A model generated the notes under the pieces. It searched no databases. It saw nothing but the letters and a program-made list of their open reading frames with translations, and was not told the origin of the DNA. From Pseudoxanthomonas winnipegensis (GTDB lineage: Bacteria > Pseudomonadota > Gammaproteobacteria > Xanthomonadales > Xanthomonadaceae): 64,000 nt of DNA. Position numbers and translations under genes: made by a program. This document shows, piece by piece, positions 50,319 through 59,162 of this stretch; the stretch's first letter is position 1; each line of letters begins with the position of its first letter. The stretch lies in the NCBI RefSeq assembly GCF_004283755.1, contig NZ_SHMH01000001.1, forward strand, positions 186,001-250,000. The letters are read 5' to 3'.

Positions 50319-51056
50319 TCAGCTTCCCTCGCCCAGCGCCGCCTGATCGGCGTTGGAATAGACGTTCTGCACGTCGTCCAGGTCCTCGAGCATGGCCAGC
50401 AGCTTGGACACCTGCTGGGCAGTCTCGCCGTCCACCGCCACGTCGTTGTCGGCGCGGAAGGTGACCTCGGCATAGCCGGGGGTGAAGCCGGCGGCGGCGA
50501 GCGCCTGCCGGACTTCCTCGAACCCCTCCGGCGTGGTCAGCACATCGATCGCCCCGTCCTCCGGGTACACCACCACGTCTTCGGCGCCGGCCTCGATGGC
50601 CGCCTCGGTCAGCGCGTCCTCGTCCAGGCCGCCGTCGAAACTCAGCACGCCGAGCTTCTTGAACATGAAGGCCACCGAGCCCTCGGTGCCCATGTTGCCG
50701 CCGCACTTGGCGAAGGCATGACGCACGTCGGCCACGGTGCGCACGCGGTTGTCGGTCAGGCAGTCCACGATCACGGCCACGCCGCCGGGCGCGTAGCCCT
50801 CGTAGCGGATGGTCTCGTACTCGACGCCTTCCAGCTCGCCGGTGGCCTTCTTGATCGCGCGCTCCATGACGTCCTTGGTCATGTTGGCCGCCAGGCCCTT
50901 GTCCATGGCCGTGCGCAGGGCGGGATTGTTGGCCGGATCGCCGCCGCCGGGGCCGCGCGCGGCCACACTGATCTCGCGGATGATCTTGGTGAACACCTTG
51001 CCGCGCTTGGCGTCCATGGCGTTCTTGCGGGCTTCGATCGAAGGGCCTCGACCCAT
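50319..51056 (-). CDS. yebC: YebC/PmpR family protein
   Basis: Protein of 245 aa from the ATG at 51056. The family start is slightly changed to [33 protein letters not shown], where most members have GHSKWANIKHRK. Further motifs are [47 protein letters not shown] and [14 protein letters not shown]. Members are proposed transcriptional regulators and, more recently, translation factors relieving ribosome stalling. It precedes ruvC by 136 nt, the common order. Confidence 0.94.
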   Translation of the reverse strand: MGRGPSIEARKNAMDAKRGKVFTKIIREISVAARGPGGGDPANNPALRTAMDKGLAANMTKDVMERAIKKATGELEGVEYETIRYEGYAPGGVAVIVDCLTDNRVRTVADVRHAFAKCGGNMGTEGSVAFMFKKLGVLSFDGGLDEDALTEAAIEAGAEDVVVYPEDGAIDVLTTPEGFEEVRQALAAAGFTPGYAEVTFRADNDVAVDGETAQQVSKLLAMLEDLDDVQNVYSNADQAALGEGS

Positions 51057-51132
51057 GACACACTTCCGTTGGCTGAACTTGAGACGAAGCGGCAATTTTA
51101 CCCCATGCCGCGCGCCCTGCCGCTGGGGCCCC

Positions 51133-51741
51133 TCAGCGCCGGAACCGCCCGTGCCGCAGGAAGGCCACCACCTGACGCGCGGCCTGCGGCGAGAACGGCA
51201 GGCCGGTATGGCTGGCGTGCACGCAGCAGTGATCGACCAGGCCGGACAGGCGGGTCTCGGCCAGGGCCACGGTGCCGTCGGAGGTCTCGTCCACGCCCGC
51301 CAGCAGGCGGCCCACGCCCCGCGGCACATCGCCGGCGATCATGCCGACCTCGGTCGGGCCACTCCAGGGCGGACAGCCCCGGTCCAGCAGCAGCGCGCTG
51401 CGGCCGAGCACGCTGCCCCAGCCGCGCTGCGCGAGCACCTGCGCGGTCGCACTGCCGGACAGCGGCGAGCCCAGACAGACCAGGCGCGGCACGGGCAGGC
51501 CCGGATGCCGGCGCAAGGTCTCCAGCGCGATCAGCCCGCCGAGGCTATGCCCGACCAGATGGGTCGGGCGCGCCTGGCGCAGATGCGCGGCCAGGCGCGC
51601 GATGGCCACCTGCGGACCGCCGGTGACGCCGGGATAGCCGAAGGGCTCGGCGGCGAAGCCCGCCCGCCGCAGCCGCCAGGCCAGCGGCTGCATCCACAGC
51701 GGCGCGTTCCAGATGCCATGCAGCACCAGCACCGATGGCAA
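51133..51741 (-). CDS. Alpha/beta hydrolase, RBBP9/YdeN-like
   Basis: Protein of 202 aa if begun at the TTG at 51741, which gives [15 protein letters not shown] directly; no ATG is present at the N-terminus. The nucleophile elbow is [14 protein letters not shown] and a candidate histidine is in [11 protein letters not shown] at the C-terminal end. [19 protein letters not shown] suits a lipase-like or esterase-like enzyme. No signal peptide. It lies 35 nt after the I78 inhibitor gene on the same strand, so translation may be coupled and the start remains uncertain. Confidence 0.78.
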   Translation of the reverse strand: MPSVLVLHGIWNAPLWMQPLAWRLRRAGFAAEPFGYPGVTGGPQVAIARLAAHLRQARPTHLVGHSLGGLIALETLRRHPGLPVPRLVCLGSPLSGSATAQVLAQRGWGSVLGRSALLLDRGCPPWSGPTEVGMIAGDVPRGVGRLLAGVDETSDGTVALAETRLSGLVDHCCVHASHTGLPFSPQAARQVVAFLRHGRFRR

Positions 51742-51776
51742 CGGCGCCCGCAGCGCATCGCGGGCGTCGGGTCGGC

Positions 51777-52052
51777 TCAGTCGCAGGTCACCGCGGTGAT
51801 CCGGTCCTGCGCGTCGACGTGGACGGTGACCCGGTCCATGCCGATGTCGGAGGAGGTCTCGCCGGCGCCGAGGGTGCGCAGGCGCTTGGCCCGGCTCTCG
51901 GCCTGGATGCGGTCCAGCACGCCCTGCTCGGCCACCCGGCCGATGGCCCAGCTGCCCGAGGCCGACGTGCAGCGCATCATCTTGTCTCCCCCGCAGCCGG
52001 CCAACAGCCCGCAGGCCAGGGACAGTGCCAACAGCGCGCGCCTTCCGTGCAT
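51777..52052 (-). CDS. I78 family peptidase-inhibitor-like lipoprotein
   Basis: Protein of 91 aa from the ATG at 52052, which has a strong AAGGAGG at the right distance. A lipoprotein signal ends in LLAGC (Cys20). The mature part shows the I78 pattern: SWAIGRVAEQGVLDRIQAESRAKRLRTLG, then DRVTVHVDAQDRITAVTCD at the C-terminus, with two cysteines that could form a disulfide. I78 proteins resemble small inhibitors of subtilases, and two secreted subtilases are encoded elsewhere in the window; a link between them is only a guess. Confidence 0.85.
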   Translation of the reverse strand: MHGRRALLALSLACGLLAGCGGDKMMRCTSASGSWAIGRVAEQGVLDRIQAESRAKRLRTLGAGETSSDIGMDRVTVHVDAQDRITAVTCD

Positions 52053-52117
52053 TTCGGATTCCTCCTTGGACATGGGGCGCAGCATGACCCAAGCGCGGGC
52101 CGCGCTCAACCGCGCGC

Positions 52118-52627
52118 TCAGGCCGGGCGCCGCAGGATGAACTCGTCGTCCAGCACGTTGCCCACGGCGAACTGGTACTCGCCCACCTTGTGAAACCCGT
52201 GCCGGGCATAGAAGCGCTGCGCGCCGAAGTTCTGCGACCACACCCCGACCCACAGCGTGCGCGGCCCCTCGCGCAGCAGCCAGTCGAGGGTGGCCTGGAA
52301 CAGGTGGGTGCCGACGCCGGCGTTCTGCTGCCCCTGCAGCAGATAGAGGCGCTTGAGCTCGCCATCGCCGGGCTGCACGCCCGGATGCGGCAGCCCGCAG
52401 GGACCGGCGGCCGAATGCCCGATCGCCTGGCCATCGCGCTCGGCCAGGAAGATCGCGTAGTCCGGATGCGCCAGCACGATCCGCATGCGCTCCAGCGCAT
52501 AGGCCTCATCCAGGAAATCGCGCAGGTCGCCCGGCGGATACAGGTGGCCGAAGGTCTGCACGAAGGTGCGCTCGGCCAGCGCCGAGAGCGTGTGGGCGTC
52601 GTCGAGGGTGGCGCGGCGGATCAGCAT
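52118..52627 (-). CDS. GNAT family N-acetyltransferase
   Basis: Protein of 169 aa with the acetyl-CoA-binding signature LKRLYLLQGQQNAGVGTHLFQATLDWL and the later VWSQNFGAQRFYARHGFHKVGEY, as in many GNAT enzymes acting on small amines or protein N-termini. The N-terminal beta strand IRRATLDDAHTLSALAERTF is normal. Substrate unknown. The ATG at 52627 fits the family start. It follows aspS by 82 nt of repeat-rich spacer. Confidence 0.88.
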   Translation of the reverse strand: MLIRRATLDDAHTLSALAERTFVQTFGHLYPPGDLRDFLDEAYALERMRIVLAHPDYAIFLAERDGQAIGHSAAGPCGLPHPGVQPGDGELKRLYLLQGQQNAGVGTHLFQATLDWLLREGPRTLWVGVWSQNFGAQRFYARHGFHKVGEYQFAVGNVLDDEFILRRPA

Positions 52628-52637
52628 CGGGCCAGAA

Positions 52638-52713
52638 GTGAGCGTTGAGGAGTGAGAAGTGAGTGAAAGCGGATCGCGCCGCCCGCCCTTGCTCACTCCT
52701 CAGCGCTGGTCAC
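52638..52713. repeat. AGTGAG-rich inverted repeat between aspS and the GNAT gene
   Basis: GTGAGCGTTGAGGAGTGAG (52638-52656) and CTCACTCCTCAGCGCTGGTCAC (52692-52713) form imperfect inverted repeats with a perfect GAGGAGTGAG/CTCACTCCTC core. AGTGAG units are also tandem. The right arm includes the aspS stop codon. Confidence 0.55.
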
Positions 52714-54461
52714 TCGCTCTTCGGCCGCACCTGCACGTGCACCTCGGCCAGCTGCGCATCCGGGATCGGCGAGGGCGCGTCGGTCATCAGGTCCTGGGCG
52801 CCAGTGGTCTTGGGGAACGGAATCACGTCGCGGATCGACTCGGTGCCGGCCATCAGCGCGGCGATACGGTCGATGCCGAAGGCGATGCCGCCGTGCGGCG
52901 GGGCGCCATAGTTGAGCGCGTCGAGCAGGAAGCCGAACTTGGCGCGCGCCTCCTCGGCGCCGATGCCGAGCAGTTCGAACACCGCGCTCTGCATCTCCGG
53001 GCGATGGATGCGGATCGAACCGCCGCCGATCTCGTTGCCGTTGAGCACCATGTCGTAGCCGCGCGAGACCGCGGTCCTGGCGTGGGCGCGCAGGTCCTCG
53101 ATCGAATCCACCGCCGGCGCGGTGAAGGGATGGTGCAGGGCCACATAGCGCTGCGCCTCCTCGTCCCACTCGAACATCGGGAAGTCGGTGACCCACAGCG
53201 GGCGCCAACCGTCCTGGACCAGGCCGAAGTCCTTGCCGGCCTTCAGGCGCACGGCGCCCATGAAGTCCGAGACCTTGCCGTAGGCACCGGCGCCGAAGAA
53301 CACCAGGTCGCCCTTGCCCGCGCCGACATGCGCGATGAGCGCGGCGAACTTGTCCTCGGCGAAGAACTTGGCGATCGGCGAGGTGATCTCGCCGCTCTCG
53401 CCGATCTTGATGTAGGCCAGGCCCTTGCTGCCGTACTTGGCCGCGTGCGCGGCGTACTCGTCGATCTGCTTGCGCGACAGCGTCGCGCCGCCCGGGATGC
53501 GCAGCGCGGCCACGCGGCCGTCGGCATCGTTGGCCGGGCCGGTGAACACGGCGAAGTCGCTGTCCTTGACCAGCTCGGCCACGTCGACCAGTTCCAGGTC
53601 GATGCGCAGGTCCGGCTTGTCCGAGCCGTAGCGGCGCATCGCCTCGGCCCAGGTCATGCGCGGGAACTGCGCATCCAGCTCCACGTCCACGACTTCCTTG
53701 AAGATCGCGCGGATCATCTCCTCGACGAAGTCCTGCACATCGCGCTCGCGCACGAAGGCGAACTCCATGTCCAGCTGGGTGAACTCCAGCTGGCGGTCGG
53801 CGCGCAGGGCCTCGTCGCGGAAGCAGCGCGCGATCTGGTAGTAGCGGTCGAAGCCGGCCACCATCAGGATCTGCTTGAACAGCTGCGGGCTCTGCGGAAG
53901 GGCGTAGAACTCGCCCGGGTGCATGCGCGCCGGCACCAGGAAGTCGCGCGCGCCCTCCGGCGTGGCCTTGGTCAGGATCGGCGTCTCGATGTCCTGGAAG
54001 CCGCGCGCGTCCAGATGACGGCGCAGGGCCTGCACCAGCCTGATGCGGGTGCGCTGCATGCGCTGCATCTCCGGACGGCGCAGATCGAGATACCGGTACT
54101 TCAGGCGGGTGTCCTCGCCGGGGTTCTCGTGCGCGTGGAACGGCAGCGGCGCGGCCTTGTTGAGCACGGTGATCTTCGAGGCGATCACCTCGACCTTACC
54201 GGTCTTGAGCTTGTCGTTGACCGCGTGGCGCGCGCGGACCACGCCCTCGACCTGCAGCACGTCCTCGTAGCCGAGCGAGGCGGCCACGGCGAACACCTCG
54301 GCGTTGTCCAGCTCGACGGTGACCTGAACGATGCCCTCGTGGTCGCGCAGGTCGATGAAGCACACCCCGCCCTGATTGCGGGCCACGTCGGTCCAGCCGG
54401 CCAGAGTGACGGTTTGGCCGATCAGGGTCTCATCGACCAGGCCGCAGAAGTGGGTACGCAT
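52710..54461 (-). CDS. aspS: Aspartyl-tRNA synthetase
   Basis: Protein of 583 aa, the normal size of the bacterial class IIb enzyme. The N-terminal OB domain starts [23 protein letters not shown], motif 2 is in [33 protein letters not shown], the GAD insertion domain is present ([20 protein letters not shown]), and motif 3 is [27 protein letters not shown]. It charges tRNA-Asp. The ATG at 54461 matches the conserved start. Divergent from the DUF3011 gene (165-nt gap). Confidence 0.97.
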   Translation of the reverse strand: MRTHFCGLVDETLIGQTVTLAGWTDVARNQGGVCFIDLRDHEGIVQVTVELDNAEVFAVAASLGYEDVLQVEGVVRARHAVNDKLKTGKVEVIASKITVLNKAAPLPFHAHENPGEDTRLKYRYLDLRRPEMQRMQRTRIRLVQALRRHLDARGFQDIETPILTKATPEGARDFLVPARMHPGEFYALPQSPQLFKQILMVAGFDRYYQIARCFRDEALRADRQLEFTQLDMEFAFVRERDVQDFVEEMIRAIFKEVVDVELDAQFPRMTWAEAMRRYGSDKPDLRIDLELVDVAELVKDSDFAVFTGPANDADGRVAALRIPGGATLSRKQIDEYAAHAAKYGSKGLAYIKIGESGEITSPIAKFFAEDKFAALIAHVGAGKGDLVFFGAGAYGKVSDFMGAVRLKAGKDFGLVQDGWRPLWVTDFPMFEWDEEAQRYVALHHPFTAPAVDSIEDLRAHARTAVSRGYDMVLNGNEIGGGSIRIHRPEMQSAVFELLGIGAEEARAKFGFLLDALNYGAPPHGGIAFGIDRIAALMAGTESIRDVIPFPKTTGAQDLMTDAPSPIPDAQLAEVHVQVRPKSE

Positions 54462-54626
54462 GTGAGCAAACTCCGGGCAGGCCGCACGCCGCGGCCGGGA
54501 AAGCCGGCTATTTTGCGGCCCGCGCCGGGGCGCGGCAAATGCGGGCCCAGCGGCCCGCGCCGGCTGACGGGACGGCGGCGGGGCCGCGTGTATAGTCCGG
54601 CCCACTCGACCACCCGGAGCCGTGCC

Positions 54627-55340
54627 ATGTTGCGACTGTTTGCGGTGCTGCTGTTTGCCTTGGGCGTGTATGCGGCCGCGCCGGCCCACGCCCAGGATTC
54701 AGTCACCTGCGAGAGCCAGAACAACCGCTACCGCGAATGCCGCGGCTTTGGCGGCCGCGTGCGGCTGGACCGCGCGCTGTCCGACTCGCCCTGTATCGAG
54801 GGCCGCACCTGGGGCACGCGCGGCGACGTGATCTGGGTCGACCGCGGCTGCCGGGGGCGCTTCGTGTCCGTGCGCGGCGGCGGCTGGGGCGACCGCCCCG
54901 GCGCGGGCCGGACGGTGCGCTGCGAAAGCACCGACAACCGCACCCGCGAGTGCGCCGCCGGCTTCCGCGGCCGCGCCGTGCTGGTGCGCCAGCTGTCCGA
55001 CAGCCGCTGCGTGGAGGGCCGCAGCTGGGGCCAGCGCGGCGGCAACATCTGGGTCAGCCAGGGCTGCCGCGGCGAGTTCACCGAAGGCCGCGGCGGCGGC
55101 GGCTGGGGCGGCGGCCCGCCGGGCGACCCGGGCTGGGGCAACGCCAATCCCAATTACACCGTGACCTGCTCGAGCAGCGACAACCGTCGCACCAGCTGCG
55201 GCTGGGACCGCCGCAATGGCCGCCCGGTGATCGTCAAGCAGCTCTCCAGCAGCCCCTGCATCGAGGGCAGCACCTGGGCCTGGCGCGGCGACCAGATCTG
55301 GGTCGACGAAGGCTGCCGCGCCCGCTTCGGCGCCCGCTGA
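54627..55340 (+). CDS. DUF3011 family secreted protein with three repeats
   Basis: Protein of 237 aa with a signal peptide (cleavage near AHA-Q, residue 23). Three DUF3011 repeats follow, each about 55-60 residues: [15 protein letters not shown]...[25 protein letters not shown]...[10 protein letters not shown] and [15 protein letters not shown]...[10 protein letters not shown]. Each has four cysteines with conserved spacing, so two disulfides per repeat are likely. Gly-rich linkers separate them. Exported to the periplasm or beyond; function unknown. A strong intrinsic terminator follows. Confidence 0.87.
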   Translation: MLRLFAVLLFALGVYAAAPAHAQDSVTCESQNNRYRECRGFGGRVRLDRALSDSPCIEGRTWGTRGDVIWVDRGCRGRFVSVRGGGWGDRPGAGRTVRCESTDNRTRECAAGFRGRAVLVRQLSDSRCVEGRSWGQRGGNIWVSQGCRGEFTEGRGGGGWGGGPPGDPGWGNANPNYTVTCSSSDNRRTSCGWDRRNGRPVIVKQLSSSPCIEGSTWAWRGDQIWVDEGCRARFGAR

Positions 55341-55392
55341 TCGGTTTCACGGTCGATGGCTGCCACACGGACACGCGTGGCACGCATCGCAA

Positions 55393-55424
55393 GAGAGGCC
55401 GGGCTGACGCCCGGCCTCTCTTTT
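55393..55424 (+). terminator. Intrinsic terminator of the DUF3011 gene
   Basis: A perfect 11-bp stem GAGAGGCCGGG/CCCGGCCTCTC with a 6-nt loop is followed by TTTTG, 52 nt after the stop codon. Confidence 0.9.
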
Positions 55425-55606
55425 GTGTTCTTCGCCGTTCGCCGAATGCCTGGTCAGTAAGGCGGACTTCGCCAAGCAGGCTCGACCTGGCCGGCCGCGG
55501 CTCCTCGGCTTGGCCCGCCGCCCCTGGCGGATTTTCCGGTTAACCGCGCCTCATCGTTCGATCGGAGTCGACCTTGTGACCGTTTTCGCCAACGGCGGCT
55601 CCCACC

Positions 55607-55702
55607 TGTAGAGCGGAGCTTGCTCCGCTGGGACCTTCCCCACGAACCGAACGAAGAGCAGCGGAGTCCCCCAAGAGGGGTTGCCACAAGCTCCGCTCTA
55701 CA
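55607..55702. repeat. REP-like inverted pair, family B, copy 2, with a 20-bp insertion
   Basis: Left arm TGTAGAGCGGAGCTTGCTCC... (55607-55630). The right arm is split: CAGCGGAG (55659-55666), then 20 extra bases (55667-55686) containing CCCCCAAGAGGGG, then CAAGCTCCGCTCTACA (55687-55702). Without the insertion the arm equals the one at 17493-17516. Confidence 0.8.
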
Positions 55703-55837
55703 AGGAGGGCGGCGTGAACGGAAGAGACAGTGGCGCACACGGCGATTGGGTTCGCGCCCGAGAGAGTCGAGGCTGCGCGGCAATCGATCAGGGCTTCTTT
55801 CGACTTTCGGCCCGAGGCCATCTGAGCAACGCGCGCG

Positions 55838-55952
55838 GCAGCGGGCCGGCGGGCGGCGGCCGCGCCCAGCGAGGCAGGACGCCGAGCGCCTGAATCAGGG
55901 CAGGATGCCCTGATTGAGGGATAAGCGGCCCCCGCCCGCCGGACCGCTGCCC
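55838..55952 (-). repeat. Nested palindromic repeat element R1, copy 3 (inverted)
   Basis: Reverse complement of copies 1 and 2: read leftwards it runs GGGCAGCGGTCCGGCGGGCG to CGCCCGCCGGCCCGCTGC with the same central TCAGGGCATCCTGCCCTGA hairpin. Homology with copy 1 continues a little beyond, to a GAAAGAAGCCC motif, but the REP-like family A pair is missing. Confidence 0.82.
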
Positions 55953-56032
55953 TTCCGGAGCCAGAGCGCGCTGGCCGGGCTCCGGAAGATCGAGGGACGA
56001 ACCTCTTGCAGCCCAGCGAAGCAGGCGATCGA

Positions 56033-56329
56033 TCAATCGCCGCTGGATGGCGTAGCTGGCTTGGCCTCGCTGGCCGCCGGCTTGGACTCGCTGCTGCCGG
56101 AAGCGCTGCTGCCCGCCCCCTCGACCAAATTGCGCTTCTTGTCGCCATCCTTCTTGAAGTCGGTCTCGTACCAGCCACCACCGGCCAGGCGGAACGCCGG
56201 CGCCGTCACCTGGCGCCTGACGGTCTGCGCGCCGCATTGCGGGCAGGTGTCCGGGTCGGGGTCGGAGAGCTTCTGCAGCTTGTCGAAGCTGTGGCCACAG
56301 GTGGTGCACTGGTAGGCGTAGATCGGCAT
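56033..56329 (-). CDS. FmdB family zinc ribbon protein
   Basis: Protein of 98 aa. The N-terminal zinc ribbon is PIYAYQCTTCGHSFDKLQKLSDPDPDTCPQCGAQTVRRQ with two CxxC pairs, followed by the conserved FRLAGGGWYETDFK. A Ser/Ala/Glu/Lys-rich tail of about 30 residues is disordered and typical. It is a putative regulatory protein, often placed directly before aspS in this group of bacteria; here it is on the same strand and separated from aspS by the DUF3011 gene and repeats. Confidence 0.92.
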   Translation of the reverse strand: MPIYAYQCTTCGHSFDKLQKLSDPDPDTCPQCGAQTVRRQVTAPAFRLAGGGWYETDFKKDGDKKRNLVEGAGSSASGSSESKPAASEAKPATPSSGD

Positions 56330-56394
56330 GGCGATGACAGGGGTTGGCGTTAGCGGATTGCGGGCGCCAACGGTGGGGGCTGGAGGGCGCCGAA

Positions 56395-57696
56395 TCAAGC
56401 GGTCCGGTCGGTGCGTTCGGCATCCTCGGGCAGCGGACCCGAGTCCTGCGCCGGTGGCGCGGCCGCGCGCACCCGCTCCTGGTGGAACTCCGAGGCCCCC
56501 GGCGCCAGCAGCGTGGCCGCCGCCCCGCCGGCCGCCGGGGCGTAGCGCTCCGGCGCCGTCTCCACCGGATCCACGTCGAACGGCGTGCGGAACACCAGCG
56601 AAGGCAGCAGCGTGGTCAGCGTCGCATACAGCAGCAGCCCGCCGAACAGCGCATCGGGGATGGCGAAGCGCTCGCGCAGCACCCCGGCCAGCACCAGCGT
56701 GAAGATCAGCGTCGGCGCCAGCGCCGTGCCGATGCGCAGGCCGGTGCGGAAGGACTCGCCGAAGGTCAGCTTGCGCTGCAGCGCAAGCAGGCCCACCCGC
56801 AGCGGCAGCACCACCGCGGTCAGCGCCAGGCCCACGCCCAGCGCCCCCAGGCTCAAGGCGCCGGCCGGCACCTTGGTGCCCGAATAGAAGAAATAGAATG
56901 GCACGAAGAAGCTGGCGAACAGCCGCACCGCGTGCAGGTTGTCGTGCGAGGCCAGCGTCGGCATGCGCTGGCGCAGCAGGCGCGCCACCAGACCAGTGAC
57001 GAAGGCGCCGACCAGATCGTGCACGCCGATCAGGTGGGTCACGTAGGCCGCGATCACGCCGACCATCACCAGCAGCGAGAACTCCGCGCCCGGCGAATGC
57101 GGCAGCACCCAGCGCCCCAGCGCGATGAACAGCAGCGGCAGGCCGACCAGCATGGCCAGCAGCGCCAGCGTCGAGCCCAGCATCTCCAGCGGCGGGCTGG
57201 CCGACTGCAGCACCACGAACAGCGCCGCCAGCGCCAGCAGCTCGCCGGCGATGGCCTTGTTGGTCACCCAGAACTGCTCCTTGGTGTCCAGCCCCAGCCG
57301 GCCCAGCGTGTCGATGATGAAGCCGGTGGAAGGCGTCAGCAGGGCCAGCGCCAGCAGCGCGGCCGCCTGCCAGGACAGCCCTGCATAGCGCCAGGCCAGC
57401 CACGCCACCACGGCCAGGCTGGCCGAGCGCGCCACCAGATGGATGACCAGCTGCTTCCAGCCCTTGCGCAGCGCCTTGGGATCCACCTCCAGGCCGGCGA
57501 ACAGGAACAACGAGGAGATGCCCAGCGAGGCCATCAGCGCCACCACCCCGTCCTCGACCGGCTTGCCGATGATCAGCGCGGCGACCACGCCGAAGGCCAG
57601 GCAGGTCAGCGGCGCCGGCAGCTTGAACTGCTGCAGGAACCGCGGAATGACCAGCAGCCCGAAGATCAGCAGCAGGTAGATCAGTTCTTGGCTCAC
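56395..57696 (-). CDS. Monovalent cation:proton antiporter (CPA2 type, Kef-like)
   Basis: Protein of 433 aa with about 12 hydrophobic segments and no C-terminal TrkA-N domain, so shorter than KefB or KefC. Segments such as LTCLAFGVVAALIIGKPVEDG, SLFLFAGLEVDPKAL, LALLTPSTGFIIDTL and LIGVHDLVGAFVTGLVARLL fit the Na+/H+ exchanger fold. It probably exchanges K+ or Na+ for protons in the inner membrane. It lies 65 nt after fmdB start and faces the ycaD gene across a 224-bp divergent promoter region. Confidence 0.87.
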   Translation of the reverse strand: MSQELIYLLLIFGLLVIPRFLQQFKLPAPLTCLAFGVVAALIIGKPVEDGVVALMASLGISSLFLFAGLEVDPKALRKGWKQLVIHLVARSASLAVVAWLAWRYAGLSWQAAALLALALLTPSTGFIIDTLGRLGLDTKEQFWVTNKAIAGELLALAALFVVLQSASPPLEMLGSTLALLAMLVGLPLLFIALGRWVLPHSPGAEFSLLVMVGVIAAYVTHLIGVHDLVGAFVTGLVARLLRQRMPTLASHDNLHAVRLFASFFVPFYFFYSGTKVPAGALSLGALGVGLALTAVVLPLRVGLLALQRKLTFGESFRTGLRIGTALAPTLIFTLVLAGVLRERFAIPDALFGGLLLYATLTTLLPSLVFRTPFDVDPVETAPERYAPAAGGAAATLLAPGASEFHQERVRAAAPPAQDSGPLPEDAERTDRTA

Positions 57697-57849
57697 GACG
57701 GTCCTTTCATGCGGGGTGGGCGAGGATGCAAGGCATGCTGCAATGCAGCATGCCCATCCCGGAGGATGCGGCCAAGGGATGGCTTCGGGCCCCCCGGCGC
57801 GCGGCCGCAGGACGCCGCTGCGCTCGGGGGGGCGCGCACCTTACGCAAC

Positions 57850-57878
57850 TTTCCCCAAATTAATCAATATGTTATGAT
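57850..57878 (+). promoter_or_regulatory. Candidate promoter of the ycaD-ggpPS operon
   Basis: A short AT-rich island in GC-rich DNA contains TATGAT at 57873-57878, a good -10 hexamer, with a weak TTTCCC 17 nt upstream. It lies 43 nt before the ycaD start. The poor -35 is compatible with an inducible or stress promoter. Confidence 0.4.
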
Positions 57879-57920
57879 GATGAAGGTGACAAACTCCCCT
57901 TCCCCCAGAAGGTCGCGTTG

Positions 57921-59162
57921 ATGCTGCGGCTGTTCACCTTGCTGCTGGGCGTGGCCCTGCTGCTGACCGGCAGCGGCCTGCTCGGCACGCTGCTCGCGGT
58001 CCGCGGCGCGCAGGCCGGCTTCGACGATCGCACGCTGGGCCTGGTGATGTCGTGCTACTTCGCCGGGTATTTCTTCGGCACTTTCATCGGCCCGCCGCTG
58101 ATCGGCCGCATCGGGCATATCCGCGCCTTCGCCTTCTTCGCCGCGCTGGCGGCCATCGCCGTGCTGCTGCACCCGATCTGGCTCGATCCCTGGGCCTGGG
58201 GCCTGCTGCGCCTGGTCACCGGCGTGGCGCTGGTCGGGCTGTACACCGTCATCGAGAGCTGGCTCAACGCCGAGCCCAATGCGAGCACCCGCGCGCGGGT
58301 GTTCTCGGTCTACATGATGGTCAACCTGTCGGCGCTGGCGCTGGGCCAGGTGCTGCTGGGCTGGGGCGGGATGGCGATGGCCACCCTGTTCTCGCTGACC
58401 GCCATCCTGCTGTGCGCCTCGGTGATGCCGGTGGCGGCCACGCGCCTGCAGCAGCCCGAGGTGCCGCCGATCCAGCGCTTCAGCCTGCGCCGGCTGTATG
58501 CGCTGGCGCCGGCGGCCACGGTCGGCGCGGCGCTGTCGGGCCTGGCGATGGGCGGCTTCTGGGGCCTGTCGCCGGTGTACGCCAGCCGCATCGGCCTGGA
58601 CACGCGCGGCGTGGCGTTGTTCATGCTGGCGGCGATCGCCGGCGGCGCGCTGCTGCAGGTGCCGATCGGCCGGATCAGCGATGGCCGCGACCGCCGCCTG
58701 GCGCTGGCGCTGGCCGCGCTGGCCGCCGCGGGCGTGGCCCTGGCGATGCTGCTGCCGGCGGTCCAGGCCGACCGGCGGGCGCTGTTCGGGCTGTTCTTCC
58801 TGTTCGGCGGGCTGAGCTTCTCGCTGTATCCGTTCGCGGTGGCGCACATGCTCGACTACCTGCCGCGCGAGCACCTGCTGTCGGGCTGTTCGAGCCTGCT
58901 GCTGGTCAACGGCGTCGGCTCGGCCATCGGCCCGGCGCTGGCCGGCGGGGCGATGCAGCGTCTGGGCCCCTCCGCGCTGCCGATCTATTTCGCGGTGATG
59001 CTGATCGCGCTGGCGGCCTATCTGTTCGCCCGGCTGCGCTTCCACCGCGACCGCACCTTCGCCGCGCCCTTCCGCCCGATGCTGCGCACCACGCCCACCG
59101 CGCTGGAGCTGATGCCGGAAACCGAACCCCCATCGCAACCTCAAGAGGAACGTTTTGACTGA
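57921..59162 (+). CDS. ycaD: YcaD-type major facilitator transporter
   Basis: Protein of 413 aa from the ATG at 57921, with AGAAGG upstream. Twelve membrane segments; the first half has TLGLVMSCYFAGYFFGTFIGPPLIGRIGHIRAF and GLYTVIESWLNAEPNASTRARVFSVYMMVNL, as in YcaD of E. coli. The gene overlaps ggpPS by eight bases. In Stenotrophomonas rhizophila a ycaD gene beside the glucosylglycerol synthase has been proposed to handle this solute; the same role is inferred here. Confidence 0.87.
   Translation: MLRLFTLLLGVALLLTGSGLLGTLLAVRGAQAGFDDRTLGLVMSCYFAGYFFGTFIGPPLIGRIGHIRAFAFFAALAAIAVLLHPIWLDPWAWGLLRLVTGVALVGLYTVIESWLNAEPNASTRARVFSVYMMVNLSALALGQVLLGWGGMAMATLFSLTAILLCASVMPVAATRLQQPEVPPIQRFSLRRLYALAPAATVGAALSGLAMGGFWGLSPVYASRIGLDTRGVALFMLAAIAGGALLQVPIGRISDGRDRRLALALAALAAAGVALAMLLPAVQADRRALFGLFFLFGGLSFSLYPFAVAHMLDYLPREHLLSGCSSLLLVNGVGSAIGPALAGGAMQRLGPSALPIYFAVMLIALAAYLFARLRFHRDRTFAAPFRPMLRTTPTALELMPETEPPSQPQEERFD

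Larger units (their letters stand above)
55425..56032. other. Gene-free spacer carrying repeats of two families
   Basis: The 600-bp space between the convergent DUF3011 and fmdB genes holds a REP-like family B pair (55607-55702) and an inverted copy of the nested palindrome R1 (55838-55952), with a GGGCTTCTTTCGACTTTCGG piece related to the composite repeat beside it. No gene is supported. Confidence 0.7.

Noticed and set aside
55788-56032. Open frame extending from fmdB into the R1 repeat
   Set aside because: It is in a different frame from fmdB and consists of the non-coding R1 sequence; no start signal or codon bias.
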